Shown piece by piece: positions 7,975-17,897 of a stretch of DNA of 64,000 nucleotides. Made by a program: the position numbers and the translations under genes. The notes below the pieces were generated by a model. That model was not told where the DNA came from. It saw only the letters and a list, made by a program, of their open reading frames with translations, and ran no database searches. Source of the stretch: Oscillospiraceae bacterium (GTDB lineage: Bacteria; Bacillota; Clostridia; Oscillospirales; Oscillospiraceae); NCBI GenBank assembly GCA_015068245.1, contig SVKU01000003.1, positions 1 through 64,000 on the forward strand, given 5' to 3'. Position 1 is the stretch's first letter. Each line of letters begins with the position of its first letter.

Positions 7975-8841
7975 CTACTTGTTAAAATCGTAATCCTTGC
8001 CGAACTGGAGATTGATAAATTCAAACTTAGAGGTTTTCTGGGTTACGGCAGGGGTCTCTTCCTTTTCGCCGTTGGCGGCACGAAGGATCTCGGCAAAAAC
8101 ATCGTCCTCGTCGGTGGCGTCTTCGACAGCTTCGGGTTCACTGACGGGGAGAGGGGGAAGCTCGTCGGATTTGAAGCGCATGATAACGGTGTCTCCGCTT
8201 TTGAAGGAATCATCTTCCTTTGGTTCGACCTCGGGAGCGGGAGCTTCATCAACCACGATCATATCGTTATTTTCTTCGGCCTCGACAACAGGCTCGGGAA
8301 TTTCATCAACAACAGGCTCGGGTTCAGACTGAGCAGGTTCCTGCTGGGTAACAGCAGCTGCTGCCTGACGAACAACGGTGGACTGGGAAAGGTCAACTGC
8401 GGTAAGCTCATCCAAAAGCTGGAGATGCTGAGCGCACACCTGCTTTACACGGTCAACATAGTTGGCGGTGAGAATTTTTGCGCGATTGAGGCGATCTTCC
8501 TCGGCACCGGCTTCGGCCTTGTATCTTACAGAAAAAGTGGAGGCTTCAGCTTCAGCCTGCTGCAGCATGAGGGCACACTTTCTCTCTGTTTCGGCAAGGA
8601 GTTTGTCGGCAGCGGCTTTGGCTTCTGCCAACTGCTGCTTTGAGGCTTCCTGCTCACGGCGATACTCTTCGATAGTTTCAACAAGGACTTTCATCTTGCT
8701 TTTAAGAGTGTTGTTTTCTTTGTGCATCGCAGTGAAATCCAATGCTGCCTGCTCTATGAATTCGTCTACCGCTGCCATGTCGTAACCACCGAACACAGCT
8801 TTGTCAAAGACGATTTGTCTCATTTCCTGGGGTGTCATCAT
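7975..8841 (-). CDS. DivIVA-domain cell division / polarity protein
   Basis: The 288-residue protein opens with the DivIVA membrane-binding box (TPQEMRQIVFDKAVFGGYDMAAVDEFIEQ), followed by a long coiled coil to about residue 150. The C-terminal half is low in order and rich in Glu, Pro and Val. DivIVA proteins gather at curved membrane at septa or poles and recruit other factors. Its place 18 bp after sepF agrees with a division role. It could equally be a GpsB-like relative, but the length favours DivIVA. Confidence 0.9.
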   Translation of the reverse strand: MMTPQEMRQIVFDKAVFGGYDMAAVDEFIEQAALDFTAMHKENNTLKSKMKVLVETIEEYRREQEASKQQLAEAKAAADKLLAETERKCALMLQQAEAEASTFSVRYKAEAGAEEDRLNRAKILTANYVDRVKQVCAQHLQLLDELTAVDLSQSTVVRQAAAAVTQQEPAQSEPEPVVDEIPEPVVEAEENNDMIVVDEAPAPEVEPKEDDSFKSGDTVIMRFKSDELPPLPVSEPEAVEDATDEDDVFAEILRAANGEKEETPAVTQKTSKFEFINLQFGKDYDFNK

Positions 8842-8859
8842 AGTATTGATCCGTCCTTA

Positions 8860-9327
8860 TCAGTTGTAAAGTCCGCTGTTTTCCAGCTCGTCCATAAGCT
8901 CGCCCATAATGTCAACATTGAAGGGAGTGAGAATATAGGTGCTGACAGCTACCTTTTTGATTTTGCCGTCCAAAGCATAGGTCACGCCGCTCAAGAAGTC
9001 GATAAGTCTGCGGGCGATGTCCTTGGGAGTTGACTCGAGGTTGAGAACAACGGTACGGCGGGAGCCAAGATGATCGGCTATTTCGGATGCATTTTCAAAG
9101 TTAATGGGGTTTACAAGCACCACCTGGAGCTGAGTGGTTGCCGGAATGGTCACAACCTTGTTGGAGCTTTCAGCGGCGGGGATGATCGTCTGGCTGTATT
9201 TGGGGGCATGTTCGGTCTTTGTAAACTGGGGTTCAGTATTTACAGAGGGAGCGAATTCGTCAAATTCTTCCTCATCATCCTCGGCATAAGGCCGGGCGAT
9301 TTTTTTAAGCTGATCCATGAAACCCAT
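8860..9327 (-). CDS. sepF: Cell division protein SepF
   Basis: The 155-residue protein has the SepF layout: an N-terminal amphipathic membrane anchor MGFMDQLKKIARPY, an acidic linker rich in Asp and Glu, and a C-terminal SepF domain with VVLVNPINFENASEIADHL and RRLIDFLSGVTYALDGKIKKV. SepF bundles FtsZ filaments and ties them to the membrane. It follows yggS in the same direction, the usual Gram-positive neighbourhood. Confidence 0.95.
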   Translation of the reverse strand: MGFMDQLKKIARPYAEDDEEEFDEFAPSVNTEPQFTKTEHAPKYSQTIIPAAESSNKVVTIPATTQLQVVLVNPINFENASEIADHLGSRRTVVLNLESTPKDIARRLIDFLSGVTYALDGKIKKVAVSTYILTPFNVDIMGELMDELENSGLYN

Positions 9328-9371
9328 AATTCGGTTACCTCCGTGTTTATTTGATGCGCAGCTGCGCGGTT

Positions 9372-10082
9372 TTACTTATTTGCTGAGTAGTTTCTGGGAC
9401 CGAAGATGTTCGACCCGACTCTAACGATATTTGCGCCTGCGGCTATGGCATATTCAAAGTCTGCGCTCATACCCATGGACAGAAAGTCCATAGATACATT
9501 ATCGTATTTTTTCGCTGTTATGTCAACATAAAGGTTGTACATTTCGGCAAAATATCTCAAACTTTCTGCAGGATTCTCCGTTTCCGGGGGTATGGTCATA
9601 AGACCTTTTACCGTCAATGAGGGAAAGCTTCCTGCAGTTTCCAGAAGATGGTAAAGCTCATTGGGACTGATGCCTGATTTCGATAATTCTCCGCCAATGT
9701 TTACTTCAAGAAGAACGGGCTGAACTATCCCCAGGGAAGCCGCCTGGCGGTCGATTTGTTCCATAAGTCGGACGCTGTCGACCGAGTGGATAAGATCCGC
9801 CTTACCCACCACCTGCTTGACCTTGTTTGTCTGCAAATGCCCGATAAAGTGCAGGGGAGCACCATCGTAAGCGGAGTCTGCCAGTTTGGAGACCATTTCC
9901 TGCACACGGTTTTCACCGCAGGCATCAACTCCTGCAGCGATAGCAGCTCTGACAGCCTCGGACGGCATAGTCTTCGACGCTGCCAGCAGCATTATTTCGT
10001 CTTTGTTTCTGCCGGCCTTTTCAGCGGCTTCGTTGATTCGGCGGCGTATTTCGGAAACATTTCTTTCTATATACTCGTACAA
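9372..10082 (-). CDS. YggS-family pyridoxal phosphate homeostasis protein
   Basis: The 236-residue single-domain protein has the fold of alanine racemase type III. Lys 37 in LLAASKTMP would carry PLP, and CGENRVQEM, FIGHLQTNKVK and SMGMSADFEYAIAAGANIVRVG are family hallmarks. These proteins keep PLP and amino-acid balance and have no firm enzymatic activity. The gene is one base from the HlyD-like gene upstream and precedes sepF. Confidence 0.95.
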   Translation of the reverse strand: MYEYIERNVSEIRRRINEAAEKAGRNKDEIMLLAASKTMPSEAVRAAIAAGVDACGENRVQEMVSKLADSAYDGAPLHFIGHLQTNKVKQVVGKADLIHSVDSVRLMEQIDRQAASLGIVQPVLLEVNIGGELSKSGISPNELYHLLETAGSFPSLTVKGLMTIPPETENPAESLRYFAEMYNLYVDITAKKYDNVSMDFLSMGMSADFEYAIAAGANIVRVGSNIFGPRNYSANK

Positions 10083-10083
10083 A

Positions 10084-11283
10084 TCAGTCTATTACCTTTC
10101 CGTCGTATAGATTTCGACCGGCTGTTATTACTTCGTCACCAGCCCAGAGGTTGTCGGTGGAGGAGGTGTCCTCCTCCACCACATAGTAGTCGCCGGATTC
10201 GGATATTATGTTAACATATTTCAGCGCAGCATTACGGGCTTCGACAACGTAAACGCAGGTGTTGCCGTCATCGTCCATGCGAAGCGCAGTTTTTGGTATG
10301 CGGAGTCCGGAATAAATATCAAAAATTATGTCAACCGATACAGATCTGTAAACAGTAGTATCGGATAGTTGACGGTCGCTGGAAAGAACAACTATACAGC
10401 GGCCTTTTTCTGAAAGACCTATACGTTCAACGTTCATTTCCACCTGAAGGCTCTCAGAGAAGCGGACGATGGCATAATCGCCCAGCAAAAGGGCGTCTTC
10501 TTCGTCCATTGTGATGAGCAGATACCAGCGGCTGGAGGTGATGAGTTTGCCAACACCGCTGTTTGTGTCCTCGGCGGCAGTTGACAGAGCATCAAAGTCC
10601 GAAACGGTAACTGAGCTGAGCATATCGGGTGTCAGTACCGATTCATACCCGTCAACGTGGGCAGAAAAGATACCTGCGGCAGATGCTGTTATTTCATTGG
10701 AATCGTTTGAAGAAAGTGCCTGAAGAGCTTCAATTTGAGCTGCTATCTGTTCCAGCTGAGCATCAACCTCGTCAGAGTTGCCGTAAACATAGTGACGTGA
10801 AAAGACCAGTGATCTGAGTTCGTTGGTGCTGTTTGAAATGCCTGTGAAAGCGGAAGATGCCACATCGGCATTGAGGTCTTTAATGGACTCAATTATTTCC
10901 AGATCCAAAGCGTTGGAGTCGGATATGCTCAGATTGCCCGAGGCGGCGTTTTCCAGCTGAGCCTTGCGCTTTTGCAGGGAGTTTATCTCACTTTGACGGG
11001 CTTCGGCATTTTCATCACGGTAGGCAACGGCGATGGTTTGACCAACGCCGACCTTTTCGCCTTCCGCTCGTGTACGGCTGATGATGTCCGAGTTGGAGTA
11101 TATAACGGTTTCGTTTCTCACAGTGTAGCCGGAAACCGTTGCCGAATCGAATGTTTCGTACTTGACTGCGTAGGCGGTTTTAAACGGATTCATCATGGCG
11201 GTGAAAACATTTATGACTATGTACACCACAACTGCCGCAAAAAGCAAAACCGATATTAAGTTCATAACTTTAGTCTGCTTCAT
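10084..11283 (-). CDS. HlyD-like membrane-fusion-type protein
   Basis: The 399-residue protein has one N-terminal membrane helix (about residues 8-30), a split lipoyl-like beta domain (GYTVRNETVIYSNSDIISRTRAEGEKVGVGQTIAVAY), a helical region of about 100 residues and a C-terminal beta-rich domain. This is the plan of HlyD/RND-type adaptor proteins. No transporter is adjacent; in Clostridia such orphan genes often sit beside yggS and sepF, which suggests an envelope or division link. That role is inferred only. Confidence 0.8.
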   Translation of the reverse strand: MKQTKVMNLISVLLFAAVVVYIVINVFTAMMNPFKTAYAVKYETFDSATVSGYTVRNETVIYSNSDIISRTRAEGEKVGVGQTIAVAYRDENAEARQSEINSLQKRKAQLENAASGNLSISDSNALDLEIIESIKDLNADVASSAFTGISNSTNELRSLVFSRHYVYGNSDEVDAQLEQIAAQIEALQALSSNDSNEITASAAGIFSAHVDGYESVLTPDMLSSVTVSDFDALSTAAEDTNSGVGKLITSSRWYLLITMDEEDALLLGDYAIVRFSESLQVEMNVERIGLSEKGRCIVVLSSDRQLSDTTVYRSVSVDIIFDIYSGLRIPKTALRMDDDGNTCVYVVEARNAALKYVNIISESGDYYVVEEDTSSTDNLWAGDEVITAGRNLYDGKVID

Positions 11284-11304
11284 AAATCCGCCTTCTTTTA
11301 CTGA

Positions 11305-11532
11305 TCAGTCCCGGTTACAAAGGTCTATGGTCCTTGCCGGGACAATGGTTGAGATAGCGTGCTTGTACACCATCTGCTGTTTGCCTTCGGAATCGACTGC
11401 AACCATAAAGCTGTCGAAACCGGTTACGATACCTCTGAGTTGAAAGCCGTTGACGAGAAACACCGTCACCGGAGTGTGATCTTTCCTTATCTCGTTGAGA
11501 AAATGATCCTGTAAATTTGCGCTTTTAGACAT
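11305..11532 (-). CDS. hfq: RNA chaperone Hfq
   Basis: The 75-residue Sm-like protein forms a hexamer that pairs small RNAs with mRNAs. The Sm1 segment [37 protein letters not shown] is split here only for length; the Sm2 segment is [10 protein letters not shown], where the YKH triplet builds the uridine site. The ATG at 11532 is preferred over the one at 11541, since the latter overlaps the AAAGG ribosome site. The miaA-hfq order is conserved widely among bacteria. Confidence 0.96.
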   Translation of the reverse strand: MSKSANLQDHFLNEIRKDHTPVTVFLVNGFQLRGIVTGFDSFMVAVDSEGKQQMVYKHAISTIVPARTIDLCNRD

Positions 11533-11633
11533 ATTAGTCATCCTTTCTGTATGTGATACGCAAATTCTATCACTGCGTATGGGTCGAAAGAAAGGAAGCG
11601 CCGTCGAGTTATAAGAAGTGCTTTGGAATTTTA

Positions 11634-12563
11634 TTACAGATTTCTGCGGATATAGCTGCAGGCATCCTGTACAACAGAGTCAAAGTCTACGGGTTCGTTC
11701 ATGGTTATCCAGTGGATACTGTCATCACGTCTGAGCCATGTGAGCTGCCGCTTGGCATACCGTCTGGAACCCTGTTTAACTGCTTCGCAAGCCTCTTCCA
11801 GCGACATTTTGCCGCCCAGATATTCGGAGAACTCTTTGTATCCAATGGCTTGCAGGGCGGTGCCGGTATGACCGCTGTCCAACAGTCGGCGAACCTCATC
11901 AACGAGGCCGTTATCCAACATTATGTCAACTCGCTTGTCTATTCTGGCATAAAGCTCAGAGCGGTTTTCGAAGTTCAGACCGATTTTTATTGCATCGTAT
12001 TTCGGAGGAAGTGCACCGGTCTCACGATCGTGCTGCGTAATGGTTTTCCCTGTGGACAGCCACACTTCCGCAGCTCTGATTATGCGCTTTTTATCATTGG
12101 GATGCAGCCGTTCATAGCTGGCAGGATCGTGCTTTTTAAGAATCTCACGGACAGAGTCTATACCATCTTTTTCGGCTTGGATTTCCAGCTGTTGCCGAAA
12201 TTCGGAGTCTTCGTTATATGCGGAAAACTCACGGCCGTTTATCAGTGCATCCACATACAGCCCTGTACCGCCCACAACTATCGGAAGCTTGCCTCTTGAA
12301 ATTATGTCAACCGCACAAGCATCGGCTTCCCGGACATATCGGGCAACGGAATAGCTTTCGGAAATGTCGCAGATATCCAGCATATGGTGGACAACGCCGT
12401 CCATTTCCTCGGCAGTGGGTTTTGCGGTGCCTACGTCCATACCTCGGTATATTTGCATTGAATCTGCGGAGATAACCTCTCCGTTGAACAGCTTTGCCAA
12501 AGCTACACCAAGAGAGGTTTTGCCTGAGGCGGTGGGACCGAGGATGCAAAGGAGTTTATTCAT
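11634..12563 (-). CDS. miaA: tRNA dimethylallyltransferase MiaA
   Basis: The 309-residue enzyme adds a dimethylallyl group to A37 of tRNAs that read UNN codons. The P-loop [11 protein letters not shown] lies at residues 9-19, the [17 protein letters not shown] box follows near 34-50, and [12 protein letters not shown] and [14 protein letters not shown] are further MiaA signatures. MiaB, encoded about 5 kb upstream in the same direction, methylthiolates the product. It overlaps neither neighbour and lies 3 bp after mutL. Confidence 0.97.
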   Translation of the reverse strand: MNKLLCILGPTASGKTSLGVALAKLFNGEVISADSMQIYRGMDVGTAKPTAEEMDGVVHHMLDICDISESYSVARYVREADACAVDIISRGKLPIVVGGTGLYVDALINGREFSAYNEDSEFRQQLEIQAEKDGIDSVREILKKHDPASYERLHPNDKKRIIRAAEVWLSTGKTITQHDRETGALPPKYDAIKIGLNFENRSELYARIDKRVDIMLDNGLVDEVRRLLDSGHTGTALQAIGYKEFSEYLGGKMSLEEACEAVKQGSRRYAKRQLTWLRRDDSIHWITMNEPVDFDSVVQDACSYIRRNL

Positions 12564-12566
12564 GGG

Positions 12567-14534
12567 TCATATCCTTTTGAACTGTTTTTCGATAGATGTC
12601 TTGCTCATTTCCACAGCTACGGGGCGGCCGTGGGGACAATAGCGCACATCGGGATCGGTAAGTACACGGCGGGTGATGGCTTCCAGTTCGGCCTGACCGC
12701 TTACATCTCCTGCCTTTATGGCGCTGCGGCAGGCAAGAGTGTGCAGAAGCTCATCACGAAGCTCCGCAGGATCGAGACGGCGACCCTCAATAAGGGCTTC
12801 GGCCATTTCGCATAGGGCAGCTTCGCAGTCGCTGCCATCTATGTCAGCGGGTACACTTCGAACAACGATACTGCCGCCGCCAAAATCAGAGATGTCGTAG
12901 CCGAAAGATTCCAGCAGCTCGATATTGGACAGAAGAGCGTCAGCATCTTCGCCTCTTGGACTGAAAATGACCGGCATAAGAAGGTTCTGGCTGATGATGG
13001 CAGAAGCGTCTTTTTTGTATTTGTTGAAAAGTATGCGCTCGTGAGCGGCATGTTTGTCTATCAGCAAAATTCCTTCGGTCTGTTCAACGATGATATAGGT
13101 CTTGTGAGCTTCACCAATGACGCGGAAATAAGGAACATCGGATTCGGGATCAAAGGAGATTTGTTGGGGTTCGGGTACGGGATCTGCAGGAACCGGAGCT
13201 TTGATGACCACAGGATTTTCAGGCTGAATGACGGGAGAAATCTGTCTGTTTACTACAGGGGCAACTTCAGGTGCTGCAGGTTTTTGGGGTTCAGTGGGTT
13301 TGGGTATGCGTATCTCACCGAAAGGAGAACGTGCGCTGTCGCTTATTGTTACCGTCGGAACAGCACGCTCGGTGATAATGGGGATAGGTGTTTCTTTTTT
13401 GACAGGTCCGGTCTGAGGCACAGCAGAGGACTGAGCGGCAGTTGATGTTTTACCGGAGAATTTTTCTTTATACTGCTCGGCAGACATGGTTTTGAAAAAG
13501 CTGTCTGCCTGAGGTTTTGACTGGAACTTAACCTCGGGACGGCCTGTTTCGGCGCCCAAAGCTGCCATGACAGCATAGTAAACGGCGTCGAAAATATCCT
13601 TGTCACGCATGAATTTGACTTCCGTTTTTGCAGGGTGGACGTTTACGTCTACAGCAGACAAAGACAATTCGATGTGAAGTACGCAGGCAGGGAATCTGCC
13701 GGTCATAATACGGTTTTTGTATGCCTGTTCCAGTGCAGCCTGGAGGGTGGTGGACTTTATGCTTCTTCCGTTGACGAAGAAATACTGCCAGCCACGGTTG
13801 CCTCTGGAGGCTGTGGGGCCTGAAACTATACCGGTAACGGTTATGTCGTTCCATACGCCGTGGCATTTGAGTGAACTCATGGCAAAGTCACGCCCCATGA
13901 CGCTGTATACTGCGCTGTCCAGCTTGCCGTCACCGGGAGTGTGAAGATCCTCTTTGCCGTCTTTGATCAGCTTAAAGGACACATCGGGCCTGGACAAAGC
14001 CAGCTTAGTGACAACGGTGGAGATAAAACCTGCTTCGGCTGAATCCTTTTTCATGAACTTCAACCTTGCGGGGGTGTTGTAAAACAACTCACGGACGATT
14101 ATGGTGGTGCCTTCGGGGCAGCCGGCAGGAACGCTTTCGAGGACTTCACCGGCTTCAAGATACAGGGAAATACCTTCGGTTTCCCCCGCAGCTCTGGTGA
14201 GAAGGTCTATTTTGGAAACTGCCGATATGGCCGCCAAAGCTTCACCGCGGAAACCCAGAGTTCCTATGGACGACAGGTCATCGGCAGTGCGGAGCTTTGA
14301 GGTTGCGTGGCGAAGGAAGGCGGTGGCTGCCTGATCCTTGGGAATACCGCAGCCGTTATCGGTTATGCGGATATAGCTGAGACCTCCGTTTTGTATTTCA
14401 ACAGTAATGGCAGTAGCCCCTGCATCTATTGAGTTTTCTACCAGCTCCTTCACTACGGAGCCGGGACGCTCCACCACTTCTCCGGCAGCAATAAGGTCGG
14501 CAATGTGGGGATCAAGCTGGATGATATTCGGCAT
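12567..14534 (-). CDS. mutL: DNA mismatch repair protein MutL
   Basis: The 655-residue protein joins mismatch recognition by MutS to strand removal. The GHKL ATPase has IAAGEVVERPGSVVKELVENS, DNGCGIP and GTLGFRGEALAAIS. A proline-rich linker (about 340-450) precedes the C-terminal dimer domain with ACRSAIKAGD and CPHGRP, which fit the metal-dependent endonuclease type. The core motif reads DKHAAHERILFN, so the Gln and last Glu of the usual DQHA(X)2E(X)4E are changed to Lys and Asn. Whether nicking activity remains is open. It sits beside mutS with one gene between. Confidence 0.96.
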   Translation of the reverse strand: MPNIIQLDPHIADLIAAGEVVERPGSVVKELVENSIDAGATAITVEIQNGGLSYIRITDNGCGIPKDQAATAFLRHATSKLRTADDLSSIGTLGFRGEALAAISAVSKIDLLTRAAGETEGISLYLEAGEVLESVPAGCPEGTTIIVRELFYNTPARLKFMKKDSAEAGFISTVVTKLALSRPDVSFKLIKDGKEDLHTPGDGKLDSAVYSVMGRDFAMSSLKCHGVWNDITVTGIVSGPTASRGNRGWQYFFVNGRSIKSTTLQAALEQAYKNRIMTGRFPACVLHIELSLSAVDVNVHPAKTEVKFMRDKDIFDAVYYAVMAALGAETGRPEVKFQSKPQADSFFKTMSAEQYKEKFSGKTSTAAQSSAVPQTGPVKKETPIPIITERAVPTVTISDSARSPFGEIRIPKPTEPQKPAAPEVAPVVNRQISPVIQPENPVVIKAPVPADPVPEPQQISFDPESDVPYFRVIGEAHKTYIIVEQTEGILLIDKHAAHERILFNKYKKDASAIISQNLLMPVIFSPRGEDADALLSNIELLESFGYDISDFGGGSIVVRSVPADIDGSDCEAALCEMAEALIEGRRLDPAELRDELLHTLACRSAIKAGDVSGQAELEAITRRVLTDPDVRYCPHGRPVAVEMSKTSIEKQFKRI

Positions 14535-14549
14535 ATTTATCTATCCTTT

Positions 14550-15254
14550 TTAAACGAGTCCTGCGCTCATGGCGCTTACGGCGGAAGCATTGATTATCAT
14601 GTGCAGCGCAACGGGGCAGAAGATATTGTCGCCCTTTTCGTAGGAGTAGCACAGTGCTATGGTGGGGGGCAGATACTGGATAAGGTTTACCAGTATGGTC
14701 CAATCCGGAGAAACAAGGGCATAGGCCCAAACGTGGATAATGGAAAAGCAAATAAAGCTCATGACGTAGGCAAGCACTCTGTTTTTCTTCCGGAAGAATC
14801 CAAAAATCACTCCACGGAAAAGAGCTTCCTCCGCCAACGGTCCCAGCAGCACGGCACCGATCGTAATTATCTTGCCGGATTGGCTGAAAAGGTCGTTGAC
14901 ATATTCATTGTTGGGATTTTCCACAACGCCTACGGTTGACATAATTATTACATTTACTATCACATTCAAGCCGATATACACCACGAAGCCCCAACAGATA
15001 CCGAGAATAGACCGCCCAATACGGCGGACAAAACGGTATAAGGATTCTGAAAGGAACTTACGGAAGGCTATAACGGTGAAAATGAAGTTTACATAAAAAT
15101 AGACAAGGTTGGTGGTCAGTTCATCGGCTGTCAGCCCCAGCAGCCGGAGCGCAAACTGAATGATCAAGCCGTTGAAAAAGAGGTAAAAGGGGAGAAATAT
15201 GAACCCGGTGATATTTTCACCGCGGGACATTTTTACGGAAAGTTGTCTGTTCAT
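14550..15254 (-). CDS. CPBP-family intramembrane metalloprotease
   Basis: The 234-residue membrane protein has the CPBP (CAAX protease and bacteriocin-processing-like) motifs: EEALFR with Glu 142, Glu 143 and Arg 147, His 174 in SIIHVWA, and HMIIN with His 217 and Asn 221. These residues should bind the catalytic zinc inside the membrane. The substrate is unknown. It is inserted between mutS (12 bp) and mutL (15 bp) and is probably cotranscribed with them without a shared function. Confidence 0.9.
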   Translation of the reverse strand: MNRQLSVKMSRGENITGFIFLPFYLFFNGLIIQFALRLLGLTADELTTNLVYFYVNFIFTVIAFRKFLSESLYRFVRRIGRSILGICWGFVVYIGLNVIVNVIIMSTVGVVENPNNEYVNDLFSQSGKIITIGAVLLGPLAEEALFRGVIFGFFRKKNRVLAYVMSFICFSIIHVWAYALVSPDWTILVNLIQYLPPTIALCYSYEKGDNIFCPVALHMIINASAVSAMSAGLV

Positions 15255-15266
15255 GGTTTATTCCTG

Positions 15267-17837
15267 TTACTGGTCTGCGATTTTTTTCAGTTCAAACAAA
15301 AGGTTCATGGCCTCGATGGGGGTAAGCACGTTGAGATCGGTGGATTTGAGCCGGGATACTATTTCACTTCCGGAAACGTCCATAAAACTCATCTGATCCC
15401 GGGGCTCCGGTGCAGCAAAGACTGCGGGAGCAGAGCTGCCGTTTTGTTCAAGGTCAGCAAGTATTTGTTTGGCACGCCTGATAACTCTGTCGGGCACACC
15501 TGCCAGCTTGGCAACTTCAATGCCGTAGCTGTCGTCTGTGCCGCCACGAACTATTTTGCGCAGGAAGATAATATCGTCTCCACGTTTTTTAACGGCAATG
15601 TTATAGTTTTTCACGCCTGCCAGTTCTGATTCAAGGCAGGTAAGTTCATGGTAATGGGTGGCAAACAGGGTTTTTACTTTCAGCTTTGCGGCGGCGTGTT
15701 CAAGCACCGCACGGGCTATTGCCATGCCGTCGAAGGTGGAAGTGCCGCGGCCTATCTCGTCCAGTATCAGCAGTGATTTGGAGGTTGCGCAGCGAAGAAT
15801 GTCGGCAACCTCTGTCATTTCCACCATGAAAGTGGACTTGCCGGAGGACAGGTCGTCGGAAGCTCCGATGCGGGTAAATATCCTGTCTACTATACCGATG
15901 CGGGCGTATTTGGCAGGAACAAAGCTGCCTATCTGAGCCATGAGCACGATGAGAGCTACCTGCCGCATATAGGTTGATTTACCTGCCATATTGGGGCCGG
16001 TGATGATCTCTGTGGTGTCGTTAACTCCGTCGATAATGGTGTCGTTGGGGACAAACAGACTGTCGGTCAGCATCTTTTCCACCACGGGGTGACGTCCGTC
16101 ACGGATCTCGATGGCAGACGAAGCGTCCACTTCCGGCTGGCAGTAATTGTTCTTGACCGCAACTTCTGCCAAAGAACACAGCACGTCCAGTTCCGCAACT
16201 GCGGCGGAGGTAGCCTGTATCCTTGCCATGTGGGAGGCTATGGTTTGACGCAGTTCGGTGAACAGTTCATATTCAATAGCGGTTATGCGCTCCCCTGCGG
16301 TGAGAATATCCGACTCCAGCTCTTTCAACTCGGGAGTTATGTATCGCTCGTTGTTGGCAAGAGTCTGTTTGCGGATATAGTCATCGGGAACCTGACCGGT
16401 GTAGCTTCTGGGGATCTCAATGTAATAACCAAACACACGGTTGTAGCCGGTTTTCAACTTGGGAATTCCGGTGCGTTCACGCTCTTTGGCTTCAATTTCG
16501 AGTATAGTGTTGGCACCGCCGTTTATCAGCTCACGGAGTCTGTCTACCTCCGGGTCATAACCTTCACGGATGATTCCGCCTTCACGAATGGTAAAAGGAG
16601 GAGTATCAACAATGGCCCGATCTATCAGCTGCCGTATGTCTTCCAAAGGGTCTGCCACGGCGCAGAGTTCAGTGATTCGGCGGCTTGTGAGCTTGCCTGC
16701 CAGATCCAGAACATCGGGCAGGGCGGTAGCGGCTGCTGCCAGAGAAACAAGGTCACGGCCGTTGGCGCTGCCGTATACTATGCGTCCTATAAGACGCTCG
16801 ATGTCGGTCACGTTTCGAAGTTGTATGCGCAGTTCGCTGCGGGATACTGTGTTGTCCACAAGCTCACGAACAGCAGTGCTGCGTTTTCTTATTTCAGTAA
16901 CACTAAGCAGCGGCTTTTCGAGCCATGAGCGTATCATTCTGCTGCCCATGGGAGTTTTTGTGCTGTCCAGCACCCACAGAAGAGAACCTTTTTTGTCTTT
17001 GCCGCGGTAGGTTTCGGTCAGCTCCAGATTCTGACGGGCTGTGATGTCCAGTTCCATGAATCTGCCGTTGACGTAGTGTTCAATGCGGTTGATATGGGTA
17101 AGGTCATTTTTCTGGCTTTCGTGCAAAAACGCCAGCAATCCGCCCACAGCGGAACGCAGACAGTTTTCGGCAAGAGAAACATCGCCGAAATGCTGAGTTA
17201 TCAGACGGTCGCACAGATCGGCAGAAGCGGATTCCAGTTTCTCGATACGGCAGTTGAGCCGATGTTTCAAAACGGCAGCAATATCCTCACTAAGGGCAGC
17301 TTCTTCCGAAAGAGCGGCTTCCGTGGGGGAAAATCTTCCCAGTTCATTGATGATGTATTCCTCGGTCTGGCTGGCGGTGGCAAAGGCCTCGCCGGTGGAC
17401 ATGTCTATAAAGCAAACAGCGCAGCCGGAATGGTCTTTTACCACAGAGCAGATATAGTTGTTGCGGCTTTCGTCCAGCATGGAGCTGTCGATAACGGTGC
17501 CGGGGGTGATGGTGCGGACTATCTCACGCTTAACAAGACCCTTGGCCTTGGCAGGGTCTTCGGTCTGCTCGCATATGGCGACCTTGTAACCCTTGGCAAT
17601 AAGGCGACCGATGTAAGCCTCGCTGGAATGGTAGGGAATACCGCACATGGGAGTCTGGTCTTCCTTGTCGGCCTTTTTGTCTCTGGTAGTCAGCACCAGA
17701 TCCAGTTCCCTGGAGGCAACACGGGCGTCCTCGTTGAACATCTCGTAAAAGTCGCCAAGACGGAAAAAAAGTATGCAGTCTTTATTCTGTTCTTTGATCT
17801 CCAGATATTGCTTCATCATGGGAGTAAGCTCAGCCAT
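15267..17837 (-). CDS. mutS: DNA mismatch repair protein MutS
   Basis: The 856-residue protein binds DNA mismatches and signals through MutL. The mismatch-wedge motif F-Y-E is at residues 30-32 (LGDFYEMF). Connector, lever and clamp domains follow in the usual order. The C-terminal ATPase shows Walker A GPNMAGKSTYMRQV, the Walker B region LILDEIGRGTSTFDG and ATHYHEL. The length is typical for MutS1. The start has GGAGG upstream. Confidence 0.98.
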   Translation of the reverse strand: MAELTPMMKQYLEIKEQNKDCILFFRLGDFYEMFNEDARVASRELDLVLTTRDKKADKEDQTPMCGIPYHSSEAYIGRLIAKGYKVAICEQTEDPAKAKGLVKREIVRTITPGTVIDSSMLDESRNNYICSVVKDHSGCAVCFIDMSTGEAFATASQTEEYIINELGRFSPTEAALSEEAALSEDIAAVLKHRLNCRIEKLESASADLCDRLITQHFGDVSLAENCLRSAVGGLLAFLHESQKNDLTHINRIEHYVNGRFMELDITARQNLELTETYRGKDKKGSLLWVLDSTKTPMGSRMIRSWLEKPLLSVTEIRKRSTAVRELVDNTVSRSELRIQLRNVTDIERLIGRIVYGSANGRDLVSLAAAATALPDVLDLAGKLTSRRITELCAVADPLEDIRQLIDRAIVDTPPFTIREGGIIREGYDPEVDRLRELINGGANTILEIEAKERERTGIPKLKTGYNRVFGYYIEIPRSYTGQVPDDYIRKQTLANNERYITPELKELESDILTAGERITAIEYELFTELRQTIASHMARIQATSAAVAELDVLCSLAEVAVKNNYCQPEVDASSAIEIRDGRHPVVEKMLTDSLFVPNDTIIDGVNDTTEIITGPNMAGKSTYMRQVALIVLMAQIGSFVPAKYARIGIVDRIFTRIGASDDLSSGKSTFMVEMTEVADILRCATSKSLLILDEIGRGTSTFDGMAIARAVLEHAAAKLKVKTLFATHYHELTCLESELAGVKNYNIAVKKRGDDIIFLRKIVRGGTDDSYGIEVAKLAGVPDRVIRRAKQILADLEQNGSSAPAVFAAPEPRDQMSFMDVSGSEIVSRLKSTDLNVLTPIEAMNLLFELKKIADQ

Positions 17838-17897
17838 ATTGACCTCCGGAAGTTGGAATTAGTTGTTGCAAAGGGAGAACTGTAACAAATGATACCG

